Part shown: positions 33,978 through 42,485 of the stretch, piece after piece
Layout of the letters: every line of letters begins with the position of its first letter
Numbering within the stretch: the stretch's first letter is position 1
Assembly: GCF_002257705.1 (NCBI RefSeq)
Contig: NZ_LSLK01000059.1
Location: forward strand, 186,001-250,000
Source: Sporomusa silvacetica DSM 10669
GTDB lineage: Bacteria > Bacillota > Negativicutes > Sporomusales > Sporomusaceae
DNA: 64,000 nt
Direction: 5' to 3'
Made by a program: the position numbers and the translations under genes
The notes under the pieces: generated by a model
The model's input: the letters and a program-made list of their open reading frames with translations, nothing else
Told to the model about the DNA's origin: nothing
Database searches by the model: none

Positions 33978-34781
33978 TTACATAGCAACGATGGTTATGC
34001 TATTCATGTTAGCTAATTCAACAACTTGCTTTTTATCCACTAACAATGTCTTGCCAGCTTCGATAACCAAAGCTACTGCCCCTGCACCAATCATGGTTTT
34101 TAGGGTATCTGGCCCCACACTGGGAACATCAAAGCGGGTATCCTGCTGCGGTTTAGCAGCTTTGGCCACCACAATACCGCCGCAGCCAAGTTCTCCCCCC
34201 CGCTTAATACAGGCATCGGTGCCTTCAATAGCTTCCACAGCCATAACAGCCTTATTTTTTACAACAACGGTTTGACCAATATCCAAACCGCCAAGTTGAC
34301 GTGCCATAGCCAAACCGTACTCCATATCAGCTTGTTCCCCCGGAGTGGGCTGGCGGTTTGTAAGTACACCGGGCGGCGGCATAAGCTGACGAATAAACTG
34401 TGTCTGATCAAGCACACCCATGCCTGCGTTAGCAAATTCGCGCACAAGTGCTAGCATAACAGTGTCATCATTCAAATCCTGGAGATTGGCTAACAGCTGC
34501 TGCATACGCGCATCCGGGCGAGCAGTGCCGCTGAAGAGATGCTCCTTGGTAACCTTGCCCAGCATAGTAACTTGCTGTACGCCTGCTTGTTGCAGCAGGC
34601 CAATCAGCTTATCCAATTCACCCAGGCCAACTGTGTGAAAGCGAGTGACGGCTTGTGCAAGTTCTGATTCCACCCCTGGCGCCACGGCTATGGCTATCAC
34701 GTCAAAACCCATGCCGCGAGCGGCACGGGCAAATTCTACTGGTAACCGGCCAATACCGGCAATTAGTCCGATTATATTCAT
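33978..34781 (-). CDS. lpxI: UDP-2,3-diacylglucosamine pyrophosphatase LpxI
   Basis: A 267-residue protein of the LpxI family. The start MNIIGLIAGIGRLPVEFARAA is typical, followed by LLQQAGVQQVTMLGKV and the C-terminal catalytic half with EGTDACIKRGGELG, GGIVVAKAAKPQQDTRFDVPSVGP and the metal-linked Asp residues. It hydrolyses UDP-diacylglucosamine to lipid X. LpxI replaces LpxH in many lineages, and no lpxH is present here. The start is set at 34781; GGTGGG about seven bases upstream is a moderate ribosome site. It lies between lpxA and lpxB. Confidence 0.92.
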   Translation of the reverse strand: MNIIGLIAGIGRLPVEFARAARGMGFDVIAIAVAPGVESELAQAVTRFHTVGLGELDKLIGLLQQAGVQQVTMLGKVTKEHLFSGTARPDARMQQLLANLQDLNDDTVMLALVREFANAGMGVLDQTQFIRQLMPPPGVLTNRQPTPGEQADMEYGLAMARQLGGLDIGQTVVVKNKAVMAVEAIEGTDACIKRGGELGCGGIVVAKAAKPQQDTRFDVPSVGPDTLKTMIGAGAVALVIEAGKTLLVDKKQVVELANMNSITIVAM

Positions 34782-34966
34782 AATGGTTTCCCACCTTATG
34801 TAGTTGATGCGGCACACTGCCGCATCAAGCACTTGTTATCCTACACTCTCTTTACTTTAATTGACCAATTGAGCTTAAAAAAGCGCTGTATCAAACGCTG
34901 TTAGTATACCACTTTATGTCGCTCTTTACCTATAGGTTTTGCTGAGTAGCATTTACCTATGCACTC

Positions 34967-35788
34967 CTAATTATCTGATTCTCTACGTCCACGGCAAATA
35001 CCGCGTTCTGCGTTGCGAAGAAACCGCAGCATATGCTCGACTTCTTCACAGGCTTCCAGTTCCTGTTCCATTACGGCAATGGCCTGAGGCAGGCTAAGAC
35101 CGGAACGATAGAGCGTTTTATAGGCTTTTTTCAAATTGCTGCGAGCAACTGTACCCATACCGGCGCGAGCGATACCAACACTGTTTAGACCGCATACTTT
35201 AGCCGGGTGACCGTCAACAATTACGAACGGCGGAATGTCTTGTACAACCTTAGAAGCGCCGCCAATCATAGCATTCCGGCCAATTTTAACAAATTGATGC
35301 ACACCAGCCAAACCACCGATAACGGCACGATCCTCTACAACTACATGGCCAGCCAGGGTTGCGGCATTTGACATAATTACATGGTTGCCAACAACACAGT
35401 TATGAGCAACATGGGTATAGGCCATCAGCAGGCAATTAGAACCAACCCGGGTTTCTTCCCCTTCGCCAGTAGCGCGATTAACTGTAGCAAATTCACGGAT
35501 TTTGGTATTATCCCCGATAAACACGTAGCTTTTTTCGCCACGAAATTTTAAATCTTGCGGCTCAGCGCCGATAGAGGCACTGGAATAGATTACGCAGTTT
35601 TTGCCAATACTAGTCCAACCGTCAACCACTACGTGAGCGCCAATTTGCGTACCGTCTCCTATGAGCACATTTTCGCCAATAACGGCGTAAGGCCCGATTT
35701 CTACATCTTTACCAATCCGGGCATTAGGATGGATTACTGCAGTTTCATGTATTTTATGCAATGGTATTACCACCGATTCCGGTTTCAT
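34967..35788 (-). CDS. lpxA: UDP-GlcNAc acyltransferase LpxA
   Basis: A 273-residue left-handed beta-helix acyltransferase. Hexapeptide repeats start near residue 15 (HETAVIHPNARIGKDVEIGPYAVIGENVLIG), and TYVAHN-type catalytic His lies in LLMAYTHVAHNCVVGNHVIM. The C-terminal helical part (about 195-265) is the family's UDP-binding domain (NSVGIARAGM, then RRGxxxxx). It begins lipid A synthesis with an acyl-ACP. The gap of 185 bases to lpxI contains no gene; the 195-base gap to fabZ contains an AT-rich stretch. Confidence 0.94.
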   Translation of the reverse strand: MKPESVVIPLHKIHETAVIHPNARIGKDVEIGPYAVIGENVLIGDGTQIGAHVVVDGWTSIGKNCVIYSSASIGAEPQDLKFRGEKSYVFIGDNTKIREFATVNRATGEGEETRVGSNCLLMAYTHVAHNCVVGNHVIMSNAATLAGHVVVEDRAVIGGLAGVHQFVKIGRNAMIGGASKVVQDIPPFVIVDGHPAKVCGLNSVGIARAGMGTVARSNLKKAYKTLYRSGLSLPQAIAVMEQELEACEEVEHMLRFLRNAERGICRGRRESDN

Positions 35789-35983
35789 ATCAAAATCAAC
35801 TCCCCACTAGAATTAGAACTATATAAGCATATTATATATGTCGTTTATTGTTATATATATTCCGACTGGACAGTCGAAAAATGACATGCCGATTTAGGGC
35901 AAAATATAGGCATACTCTCTAAAATACGTACATTATTAGCATTTATCAACCATCTTTTAGTGTTTATATCCGTTTTTCGGTTA

Positions 35984-36415
35984 TTATACTGCTGTAAGCG
36001 CAAACAAAAACTCGGCTTCCGCTACAACCTGACCGTCAACAGAGGCCTGTGCCCATAACTTGCCGATTGAACCGCGAAGTTTCAGAACCTCAGCTACCAT
36101 TAGGAGCTGATCACCAGGCGTAACCGGTTTTCTGAATTTAACCCGCTCCATCCCCGCAAAAACAGCCAACTTGCCACGATTTTCCTCAGGATATAGCATA
36201 GCTACACCGCCAACCTGGGCCATAGCTTCCAAAATAAGAACTCCCGGCATAACCGGTTTTTGCGGGAAATGTCCTGCGAAGAATTGTTCATTAATGGTTA
36301 CACTTTTTATGCCTACCGCCCGTTTCATTGGCTCAAGTTCAATAATCCGATCCACCAGTAGCATCGGATAACGGTGCGGAATAATGGCTTGAATCTCTGT
36401 TGCTGTCAAAATCAT
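35984..36415 (-). CDS. fabZ: 3-hydroxyacyl-ACP dehydratase FabZ
   Basis: A 143-residue hot-dog fold enzyme. The catalytic His is in GHFPQKPVMPGVLILEAMAQ, with the active-site Glu in the same helix (LEAMAQ). It sits between lpxC and lpxA as in many diderm genomes, where it competes with LpxA/LpxC for 3-hydroxyacyl-ACP. The N terminus IQAIIPHRYPMLLVDRI is typical. It starts 26 bases after lpxC. Unlike in Bacteroidetes, it is not fused to LpxC. Confidence 0.94.
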   Translation of the reverse strand: MILTATEIQAIIPHRYPMLLVDRIIELEPMKRAVGIKSVTINEQFFAGHFPQKPVMPGVLILEAMAQVGGVAMLYPEENRGKLAVFAGMERVKFRKPVTPGDQLLMVAEVLKLRGSIGKLWAQASVDGQVVAEAEFLFALTAV

Positions 36416-36441
36416 CTAGGAAACGCCTCCTCAAATCTTCA

Positions 36442-37269
36442 TCACATACTTGCTTTTACAATCTCTTTCGCCAATGCCGTATTCAGCGCATGACTTGACT
36501 TTACGGCAATAACATGACCGACAATACGGCCAACTAATGCCAAATCGCCAATTACATCTAAAATTTTATGCCGGACCAGTTCATCAGAGAACCTTAGCGG
36601 CGTTAAGCAATTTTCATCATCATATACTACTACATTGTCCAGGCTGCCTCCCAATGCCAAGCCTTGCGCTTTAAGTGCCTCCACCTCGTGCATAAAACCG
36701 ATGGTACGAGCCGGAGCCAGCTCCCGGGCAAAAACTTCAGGAGTTATTTCATAGTCACCAAACTGAACACCTAACAGCGGATGCGGGTTAATTGAGGTAA
36801 AGGTGATGCGAAACCCCTCATAAGGTAAAATAGTAATGAATTTTTCGGGATAGCGCACTGTTATGGCTTGTTTAATGATAATGGGCGGACGACGCAGTTC
36901 AGCCTGTACCTGGGTGCCTGCTGTTTCAAGTAGTTTAAGAAAAAGCAATGAACTGCCGTCAGCTACTGGTGGTTCCACAGAGGAAATTTCCACCAGACAG
37001 TTGTCAATACCCATTGCGGCAAAAGCAGCCAATAGGTGTTCCACGGTAAAAACTTTGGCCTCGCCAGCTTCTAGCGTAGTCGCCCGCATGGTATTGGTTA
37101 CGTTGATTGCCTTAGCCGCAACACGGGGTGTACCAGCAAGGTCAGTCCGGGCAAATACAATGCCACTACCGGCAGGTGCCGGGTTCATAGCAATGGTTAC
37201 ATCCCGCCCTGAATGCAAGCCGATACCGGTATAAGTCACACGCGAAGCTACTGTGGTTTGGCGATCCAT
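36442..37269 (-). CDS. lpxC: UDP-3-O-acyl-GlcNAc deacetylase LpxC
   Basis: A 275-residue LpxC. Signatures: TYTGIGLHSGRDVTI at the N terminus, VEHLLAAFAAMGIDNC with a zinc-binding His, and HKILDVIGDLALVG with the other zinc ligands (His and Asp), then final KSSHALNTALAKEI with the catalytic His. It is the committed step of lipid A synthesis. GGAGG precedes the ATG by about seven bases. It is the first gene of the long operon that follows, directly downstream of a sigma-A promoter. Confidence 0.95.
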   Translation of the reverse strand: MDRQTTVASRVTYTGIGLHSGRDVTIAMNPAPAGSGIVFARTDLAGTPRVAAKAINVTNTMRATTLEAGEAKVFTVEHLLAAFAAMGIDNCLVEISSVEPPVADGSSLLFLKLLETAGTQVQAELRRPPIIIKQAITVRYPEKFITILPYEGFRITFTSINPHPLLGVQFGDYEITPEVFARELAPARTIGFMHEVEALKAQGLALGGSLDNVVVYDDENCLTPLRFSDELVRHKILDVIGDLALVGRIVGHVIAVKSSHALNTALAKEIVKASM

Positions 37270-37301
37270 AGGTTTCCTCCTGAGTTGTCTAAGTCCAATT
37301 A

Positions 37302-37330
37302 ATTTTACAGGATATTGAGATTTTGTGCAA
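37302..37330 (-). promoter_or_regulatory. Sigma-A promoter of the lpxC operon
   Basis: Minus strand: TTGCAC at 37330-37325, a 17-base spacer, TAAAAT at 37307-37302. Transcription would start near 37295, giving a leader of about 26 bases. No hairpin terminator is seen between this promoter and the upstream ATPase gene. Confidence 0.75.
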
Positions 37331-37360
37331 GTATGTTAATAAACTTAAAGAAACGAATAG

Positions 37361-38134
37361 TTATGCAATACGTTTACCAGCCAGAGTACGGGCACTGGTA
37401 TTGAGTTGGTACTCAATAAGTTCTTTATACTGGCGGCCAACGTGAGAAGCCGGATTAACAAACACTTGGCTGGGGATGCCAGACTCTACGATGGTGCCTT
37501 TTTCCATCAGCACAATGCGGTCAGCTACATGTAGTGCAAAGGCAATTTCATGGGTCACCACCAGCATGGTGGCCGCCCGGTATTTAGCCAGTTCTTCCAT
37601 AACGACAAGAACTTCTCTTACTAACATGGGGTCAAGGGATGCAGTAGGCTCATCCCACAACATGAGTTCTGGTTCAAAGGCCAGCGCCCGGGCAATGCCT
37701 ACCCGTTGTTGCTGACCACCGGATAGTTGCTCTGGTTTGTGGTCTTGCAACTGTTCCATACCTACTTTGGTCATGGCAGCAAGCGCCTTGTCATAGGCCT
37801 CCTCTTTGGCTTGCCCCCCCATGACTAATCCCAACATAACGTTTTCAATCGCGCTAAGACGATTGATAAGATTAAAGTGCTGAAATACATAGCCGATACG
37901 CTTACGCACCTTTCGCAATTCATCTTCCCTGAATTGGGTAATGTCCAGGCCATCAAAAACAATCGAGCCACTATCGGGTTCGATTAGGCGATTAATTGTC
38001 CTGATGGTTGTTGACTTACCACAACCTGATGGCCCCATTATGACAACAGTCTCACCAGGTGCGACTGCCAGGCTAAGGTTGTTGACAGCTACCAGACTGC
38101 CAAATTTTTTATACAGGTTTTGGATGGTAAGCAT
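37361..38134 (-). CDS. ABC ATPase, partner of the 784-residue membrane protein
   Basis: A 257-residue ATPase of the polar amino-acid/GlnQ-like sequence group: Walker A MGPSGCGKSTTIRTI, Q-loop YVFQHFNLINRLS, signature LSGGQQQRVGIARAL, Walker B LMLWDEPTASLDP and the H-loop VTHEIAFALHVAD. The start at 38134 has GGAGG eight bases upstream. Normally this class pairs with HisM-type permeases, but no such gene is here; the gene 27 bases upstream codes for an FtsX/MacB-topology protein. I infer that the two form one system. The operon may continue into lpxC, but lpxC has its own promoter. The ATPase ends with a basic tail of about 20 residues. Confidence 0.88.
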   Translation of the reverse strand: MLTIQNLYKKFGSLVAVNNLSLAVAPGETVVIMGPSGCGKSTTIRTINRLIEPDSGSIVFDGLDITQFREDELRKVRKRIGYVFQHFNLINRLSAIENVMLGLVMGGQAKEEAYDKALAAMTKVGMEQLQDHKPEQLSGGQQQRVGIARALAFEPELMLWDEPTASLDPMLVREVLVVMEELAKYRAATMLVVTHEIAFALHVADRIVLMEKGTIVESGIPSQVFVNPASHVGRQYKELIEYQLNTSARTLAGKRIA

Positions 38135-38161
38135 CCTGCTCACCTCCATTCTAGTCACATA

Positions 38162-40516
38162 TTACTTAAACTTTACTTTACGTTGGTTCAGTTTCTGCAT
38201 CAGACCTGGACGGCCGCTGGGGATAACAATCTCTCTCATGACTTCGTCAAGTGACAGCCCCAGTGCTTCACCGGCCATAACCTCTTCGCCTGCAATCGGG
38301 CTAATCTTTTCGGTATAGGCAGCCACTAACAAGCCAAGCAATGCACCGATAATAGGCACCCCAATCCACGGCAGGTACGGAATACCACCGCCAGCGAGAA
38401 TGAACATGGCTGTCAGCATAACAGCACCTACGCCCATACCATAGCAGCGCTCAGGTGCAGTAAAAGCTCCTGTCATACGCTCTACTGCTTTGTGCCAGCC
38501 TGTGGCAGGCAGCTTATTTGCTAAGCGCTTACGACGAATGACTGTCATGATAGCTGTGTGGTCCAGTCCCAGGAACAAAATGGTGATAATGATGGCTGTC
38601 ATACCTGCCAGAACTCCTCTTACTTCATTAAGCACCTGATACAACTCGCCACGTGCGTTGGGTTCAATTACACCCAAAGCGGTCGAGTAGAGCGATACGT
38701 TGTTGTTACCGGCCTGTGCATAAACAATAGGGGCCACAGCCTCTGTACTGATGTTGCTGGTTGTCAAAATTTGAATCCTGGCACCAGGAATAACTTGTCC
38801 GGCGATAAATTTATCCAGCAAGGTAACTGAATGACTGATTTCGTCATCTTTGAGATTAGGCACAGCACTTGCAAGATATTGAACCTGGGCTGTAATCATG
38901 GGCACATTTACTGCCTGCAGACCATCGAGGCGGGCATTGGCGTCTGTCAGGTTCCGCTTGGCTCCCTGCGCATCAAAAGCGCGTAGTGTACCAAGTGTTG
39001 TTCCGCCATTTGTAACAATGTTGTCAATGGCTGATTTAGCCTGGCGGGCATTGGCTGCCACACTATCCAGGGAGGCCAAACTGGAGCTTAAACTGCCCAG
39101 GTTTTCCTGCGCCCCTGTCAGACTGCTGATGGTCGAGTTGACATCACCATTGAACAACTTCAATAACTGCAGGCTAGTAACCAAGCCGCCGATATTACGG
39201 GAGGAGCTGTCTAGCTGATAGCGGATACCACGGGTGTCAATTCCCGCCAGGGCGCTGGTAGCAGCCTGAATAGTACCGCCCGCTGTCTGCAGGCTTGCTA
39301 AAGTAGCTGCTAATGCATCGACACTGCCGCCATAGTTATCAAGTGCACCCAGGGCAATGCCGCTCAGGCTTTTGGCATCTTGGGCAAAACCAGGAATTTG
39401 TCCGACAAGCTTACCTGTCTCGCCTAATGCATTTCCCAATTCCTGACGGGGATTTTTATAGGTAGCGGTAGCGGTCTGCGCTCCAACTGCCTCTTTTTCT
39501 AATTTAAAACCTGGTGTGTTGCCTAACTTAGAAGCATCACCCTGGGTAATACGCCCTTCCGCCAAGCCATTGGCAAGAGCCGCTGTGATTTCCACAATTA
39601 CATTGCTTTTTTCCGGTGCTTGTCCAGCCTGTGGCAGCTGCGCTGCCTGACCTTGAAAGACAACAATATCCCCTTTTGCCAGTTTAGTGCCAGCAGCCGG
39701 GGTTAGCGTGACTTGTGAAGCATAGGCTGACAGGAACCGTTTCAATTCAATCATGGTGCTAACCATATAGGTCATATCATCATTTTTGCCGTCAATCGAT
39801 ACATTCTGTGCATATTCCAGGTGCAGATCTTTTTGCATGGCTTCTGAAATACCTTCACCCAGACGCACGGGATTGGCCGGTTCACTACCTACCGGAAAGG
39901 TAATTTCAATAACTTGATAGTCTTTTAAAATATTCTTGATACTGCTACTTACAACTGACGACTTATCCAGTGAAGTTAAAATAACGCCAACACTGCTGCC
40001 ATCATGGAAAGCGAAACGAACCCCCTCCATTTGCATGATACGCTCAATCAACATGTTTTTCGCACCGTCTGGCACGCCGCGAATATTAAGGCGTGGCTCA
40101 GTCATCATACCGACACTGCCACCGCCGGGAATGCTACCAAAGGTTTTCGACAGATTTTCATATATTTCTTTGGTTTTATATTGGTCAGGCAGCGTAACAT
40201 AAAAAAACGATTTGCCGGTAACTGTCGGTCCTTGACTTACCGTGCCGCCAGGGAACACCTCTGCAACAATCTTGTTCACCTGCATGGCTGTATCGTCTTT
40301 CATTTCTTCCCTGACTTGAATTACTAAGTCATATTCACCATAGTCACCCACAAGGCTAGCGAGTGTTTTCGAAAAATAGGTATTAGCAGCCATGGAGACT
40401 GAACTAGCCACCAATGAGCCGATAATTACACTTACAGTAAGCAGTGTTACAATGTCTCGTTGAATAGAATCCTTACATATGCTTCTAATTGTTTTCATTA
40501 TTTTCATTTTCAACAT
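38162..40516 (-). CDS. Large membrane protein with FtsX/MacB-like topology, unknown function
   Basis: A 784-residue protein I do not recognise. Predicted layout: short cytoplasmic N terminus, TM1 (about 22-44), a very large extracytoplasmic part (about 45-630), then three TM helices (about 634-658, 694-712, 716-735) and a cytoplasmic tail. This is the type VII ABC (MacB/LolC/FtsX) topology, but with a loop much larger than usual. The first loop section (about 50-220) looks like an alpha/beta domain containing GVRFAFHDGSSVGVILT; residues about 350-600 are Ala/Ser/Leu/Gly-rich helices likely to form coiled coils. It may also resemble YhgE/Pip or MMPL proteins. A sigma-A-like promoter (TTTACA-N18-TATAAT) precedes it; GGGGTGA lies nine bases before ATG. 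Confidence 0.75.
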   Translation of the reverse strand: MLKMKIMKTIRSICKDSIQRDIVTLLTVSVIIGSLVASSVSMAANTYFSKTLASLVGDYGEYDLVIQVREEMKDDTAMQVNKIVAEVFPGGTVSQGPTVTGKSFFYVTLPDQYKTKEIYENLSKTFGSIPGGGSVGMMTEPRLNIRGVPDGAKNMLIERIMQMEGVRFAFHDGSSVGVILTSLDKSSVVSSSIKNILKDYQVIEITFPVGSEPANPVRLGEGISEAMQKDLHLEYAQNVSIDGKNDDMTYMVSTMIELKRFLSAYASQVTLTPAAGTKLAKGDIVVFQGQAAQLPQAGQAPEKSNVIVEITAALANGLAEGRITQGDASKLGNTPGFKLEKEAVGAQTATATYKNPRQELGNALGETGKLVGQIPGFAQDAKSLSGIALGALDNYGGSVDALAATLASLQTAGGTIQAATSALAGIDTRGIRYQLDSSSRNIGGLVTSLQLLKLFNGDVNSTISSLTGAQENLGSLSSSLASLDSVAANARQAKSAIDNIVTNGGTTLGTLRAFDAQGAKRNLTDANARLDGLQAVNVPMITAQVQYLASAVPNLKDDEISHSVTLLDKFIAGQVIPGARIQILTTSNISTEAVAPIVYAQAGNNNVSLYSTALGVIEPNARGELYQVLNEVRGVLAGMTAIIITILFLGLDHTAIMTVIRRKRLANKLPATGWHKAVERMTGAFTAPERCYGMGVGAVMLTAMFILAGGGIPYLPWIGVPIIGALLGLLVAAYTEKISPIAGEEVMAGEALGLSLDEVMREIVIPSGRPGLMQKLNQRKVKFK

Positions 40517-40545
40517 ACGTTTTAGTCACCCCATTTCTGGAGTAC

Positions 40546-40575
40546 ATTATAACATATATATCAGCTTTATGTAAA
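40546..40575 (-). promoter_or_regulatory. Sigma-A-like promoter of the 784-residue membrane protein gene
   Basis: Minus strand: TTTACA at 40575-40570, an 18-base spacer, TATAAT at 40551-40546. The start of transcription would be near 40539, about 23 bases before the ATG at 40516. Confidence 0.65.
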
Positions 40576-40730
40576 TAAGTATATCAAAATAAGCACATTA
40601 TTTATATACGATTTTCGATCAACTTCTTTACTAATGAATGATTTGCTTGTTTCTGCTGCCTAAAAAAGCGAGCTTGCGCCGCTGTGCTATCATCACAATG
40701 ACCGGGGTCGTAGTACCGTTTCCCTTTACA

Positions 40731-40760
40731 GTCATTGCGAGCACCAACGTGGCAATCTCG
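40731..40760. repeat. GTCATTGCGAG...GGCAATCTCG palindromic repeat
   Basis: GTCATTGCGAG at 40731-40741 and GGCAATCTCG at 40751-40760, with ATTGC/GCAAT and CAC/GTG pairing. I recall this GTCATTGCGAG...GCAATCTC form as a widespread intergenic repeat in many bacterial genomes. GTGGCAATCTCGC at 40749-40761 also occurs at 10348-10360, at the end of rfaE2. It lies between lpxL2 and the next promoter. Confidence 0.6.
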
Positions 40761-40779
40761 CTTTTCCTACTTACAATAT

Positions 40780-41652
40780 TTATTTTTTCAAATCAGGCGG
40801 TGCCGTCTTCCAACGGTTGTGCAGCCAGAACCATTCCTGGGGATGCTGTCTGATATGCTGCTCAATAATTCGAGTCAAGTGCTGGGTAGTATTACGGATA
40901 TCCTCAGCCCGGTCGTCTGTTTTAGTCACCAGGACAGGCGGGTGAAGGATGGCGATGTGGGTACCGTCCGGGTTCTCGGTGATAAAAGCCGGAACAATGG
41001 GGGCGTTATTGAGTCTGGCCAGTGCGGCAGCCCCTTGCGGAGTGGAAGCCATACGCCCGAAAAACTCTACAAATACCCCCTCGCTGTGATTGTCTTGATC
41101 CATTAACAAGCCGATAATTTTGCCTAATCCCATCAGTTTGACCATTTCCCGCACCCCTTGCTTATAGGTGACATGCATACCGGCTTTGGTACGGTATTCG
41201 TTAATAAAGGTATCCATGGCGGCATTGGTCTGACGCTGGACTACAGCCACTAAAGGAAATCCATGCATGGCCAGTGCCGCCCCTAGGAGCTCCCAATTAC
41301 CACTATGTGCGGTAGCCAGTACAGCTCCCCGTCCCATAGTAAGCGCAGCTTCAAGATGCTCACTGCCTATAAGGGTGACATACTTATTAATGTTGTCTTT
41401 GTTCAGTCTGGGCATGTGGAGTACTTCCATAAACATCGGTCCCAAGCGAATTCCACTGCTTTTTGCAATTGTTTCTGCTTGCTCCTCAGTAATGCCGAGA
41501 CTGCGGCTGATATTGTCTATGGCCATCTTCCGGCGCTTTTTCGATACTAGTGGCCAACATAGCCTGCCAATAACCATACCCAGGTTACGCCGTAAAGCTC
41601 GCGGCAAAATACATACAAAACGGCTTACTATTTTTACTAGATAATACAACAC
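40780..41652 (-). CDS. Second LpxL/HtrB-family lipid A acyltransferase
   Basis: A 290-residue paralogue of the operon copy. The catalytic motif is ATAHSGNWELLGAAL (HxxxxE), followed by VVQRQTNAAMDTFINEYR, LLMDQDNHSEGVFVEFFGRMAS and NPDGTHIAIL. The overall order and length equal LpxL/LpxM. Two acyltransferases fit a hexa-acylated lipid A, with one adding each secondary chain; which does which is unknown. It lies downstream of the yjbH-like gene in its own unit. The AGGAGGG-like GAGGAGGGACAAAGAG before the start supports the chosen start (TTG or ATG near 41652). Confidence 0.87.
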   Translation of the reverse strand: MLYYLVKIVSRFVCILPRALRRNLGMVIGRLCWPLVSKKRRKMAIDNISRSLGITEEQAETIAKSSGIRLGPMFMEVLHMPRLNKDNINKYVTLIGSEHLEAALTMGRGAVLATAHSGNWELLGAALAMHGFPLVAVVQRQTNAAMDTFINEYRTKAGMHVTYKQGVREMVKLMGLGKIIGLLMDQDNHSEGVFVEFFGRMASTPQGAAALARLNNAPIVPAFITENPDGTHIAILHPPVLVTKTDDRAEDIRNTTQHLTRIIEQHIRQHPQEWFWLHNRWKTAPPDLKK

Positions 41653-41710
41653 TCTTTGTCCCTCCTCGAATCTACAGCAGAAACGCCGGAGGGGAGCACC
41701 GTGGCAGGTT

Positions 41711-41752
41711 CTACTAGTAAAGCACGCGAACCGCCCCGTGCTTCCCTAGTAG
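41711..41752. repeat. Long imperfect inverted repeat at the end of the YjbH-like gene
   Basis: CTACTAG(711-717)...AAGCACG(720-726) pair with CGTGCTT(737-743)...CTAGTAG(746-752). It overlaps the stop codon of the gene above and has no T-run on the minus strand. The loop holds a GGGGCGGTTCG core that resembles the GGGACGGTTCG core near 14530. It may be a repeat element or an RNA hairpin between the two genes. Confidence 0.5.
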
Positions 41753-42378
41753 GTAAAGCTGGCACCAAAGTACGTTTGATGCTCGCGATGGCCAACATCT
41801 AATTTGAGGCCAGGCACTACTGCCATGCGCGCACCATAATTCATGTCATTGCCATCCCATTCGGCGATCAGCGTTGTTGCCGGAAAAACATTGTTGCCAG
41901 TAAGTATGCCTAGCGGATTAATGGTCTTTTCCACGGCAGCAAATACGCCATCATAGCGGCCATTGCCAATACCAGCATGAATACGAAATCCAAAGGGTAA
42001 TGCTTTGCTGGCAGATACATAGGCTGTGCGCTTGTCTAAATTGGCAATATCTTCAACGCCAATAGCCACACCAGGGGTTAAAACGGTTTCCGGCACCAGA
42101 CCGTACTTAGCGTTAACATAGGTGTGATCGTCACGACCGGAGTCGTTATCATAACGAAAGCCTGCTGCACCAACTTCAAGTTTGCCAGTCAAATTCATAG
42201 TAAAGGTACCAACACCACCATCTTTTAAATGATAGTATCCCAAAGAGAATTGCCCTTCCTGCAGAACATCGGCCGAAGGAGTATTAATAAGGCCTGTTGA
42301 GCCATTGACAGAAGGTGCCGCAAATACAGGCGCCGATGTCAATAAAAAGGTTATAGCCGCAAAAATTGTTTTTTTCAT
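41746..42378 (-). CDS. Outer-membrane protein of the YjbH-like family
   Basis: A 210-residue protein with a signal peptide (1-20) and a predicted small barrel. It begins SVNGSTGLINTPSADVLQEGQFSLGYYHL, a motif common in YjbH and related outer-membrane families, and ends ...YFGASFTY with an aromatic C terminus. In some bacteria YjbH-type proteins belong to exopolysaccharide systems; here no such genes are close, so its cargo is not known. A sigma-H-like promoter lies 50 bases upstream. It is followed by the lpxL paralogue. Confidence 0.72.
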   Translation of the reverse strand: MKKTIFAAITFLLTSAPVFAAPSVNGSTGLINTPSADVLQEGQFSLGYYHLKDGGVGTFTMNLTGKLEVGAAGFRYDNDSGRDDHTYVNAKYGLVPETVLTPGVAIGVEDIANLDKRTAYVSASKALPFGFRIHAGIGNGRYDGVFAAVEKTINPLGILTGNNVFPATTLIAEWDGNDMNYGARMAVVPGLKLDVGHREHQTYFGASFTY

Positions 42379-42426
42379 GATTGGTTCTCCTTAATAGAAG
42401 TGTAGTTTTATAGTATGAGTTTATAT

Positions 42427-42455
42427 GTATTCCCCATAAGGCTCGCAAATCCTGC
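42427..42455 (-). promoter_or_regulatory. Sigma-H-like promoter of the YjbH-like gene
   Basis: Minus strand: GCAGGATTT at 42455-42447, an 11-base spacer, GGGGAATAC at 42435-42427. It matches RNAGGAWWW-N11-RNNGAATWW apart from the last base. The leader would be about 40 bases, with an AAGGAG ribosome site. Confidence 0.62.
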
Positions 42456-42485
42456 TTACCAGCACTGCGTAATTTGTGGAAATTG

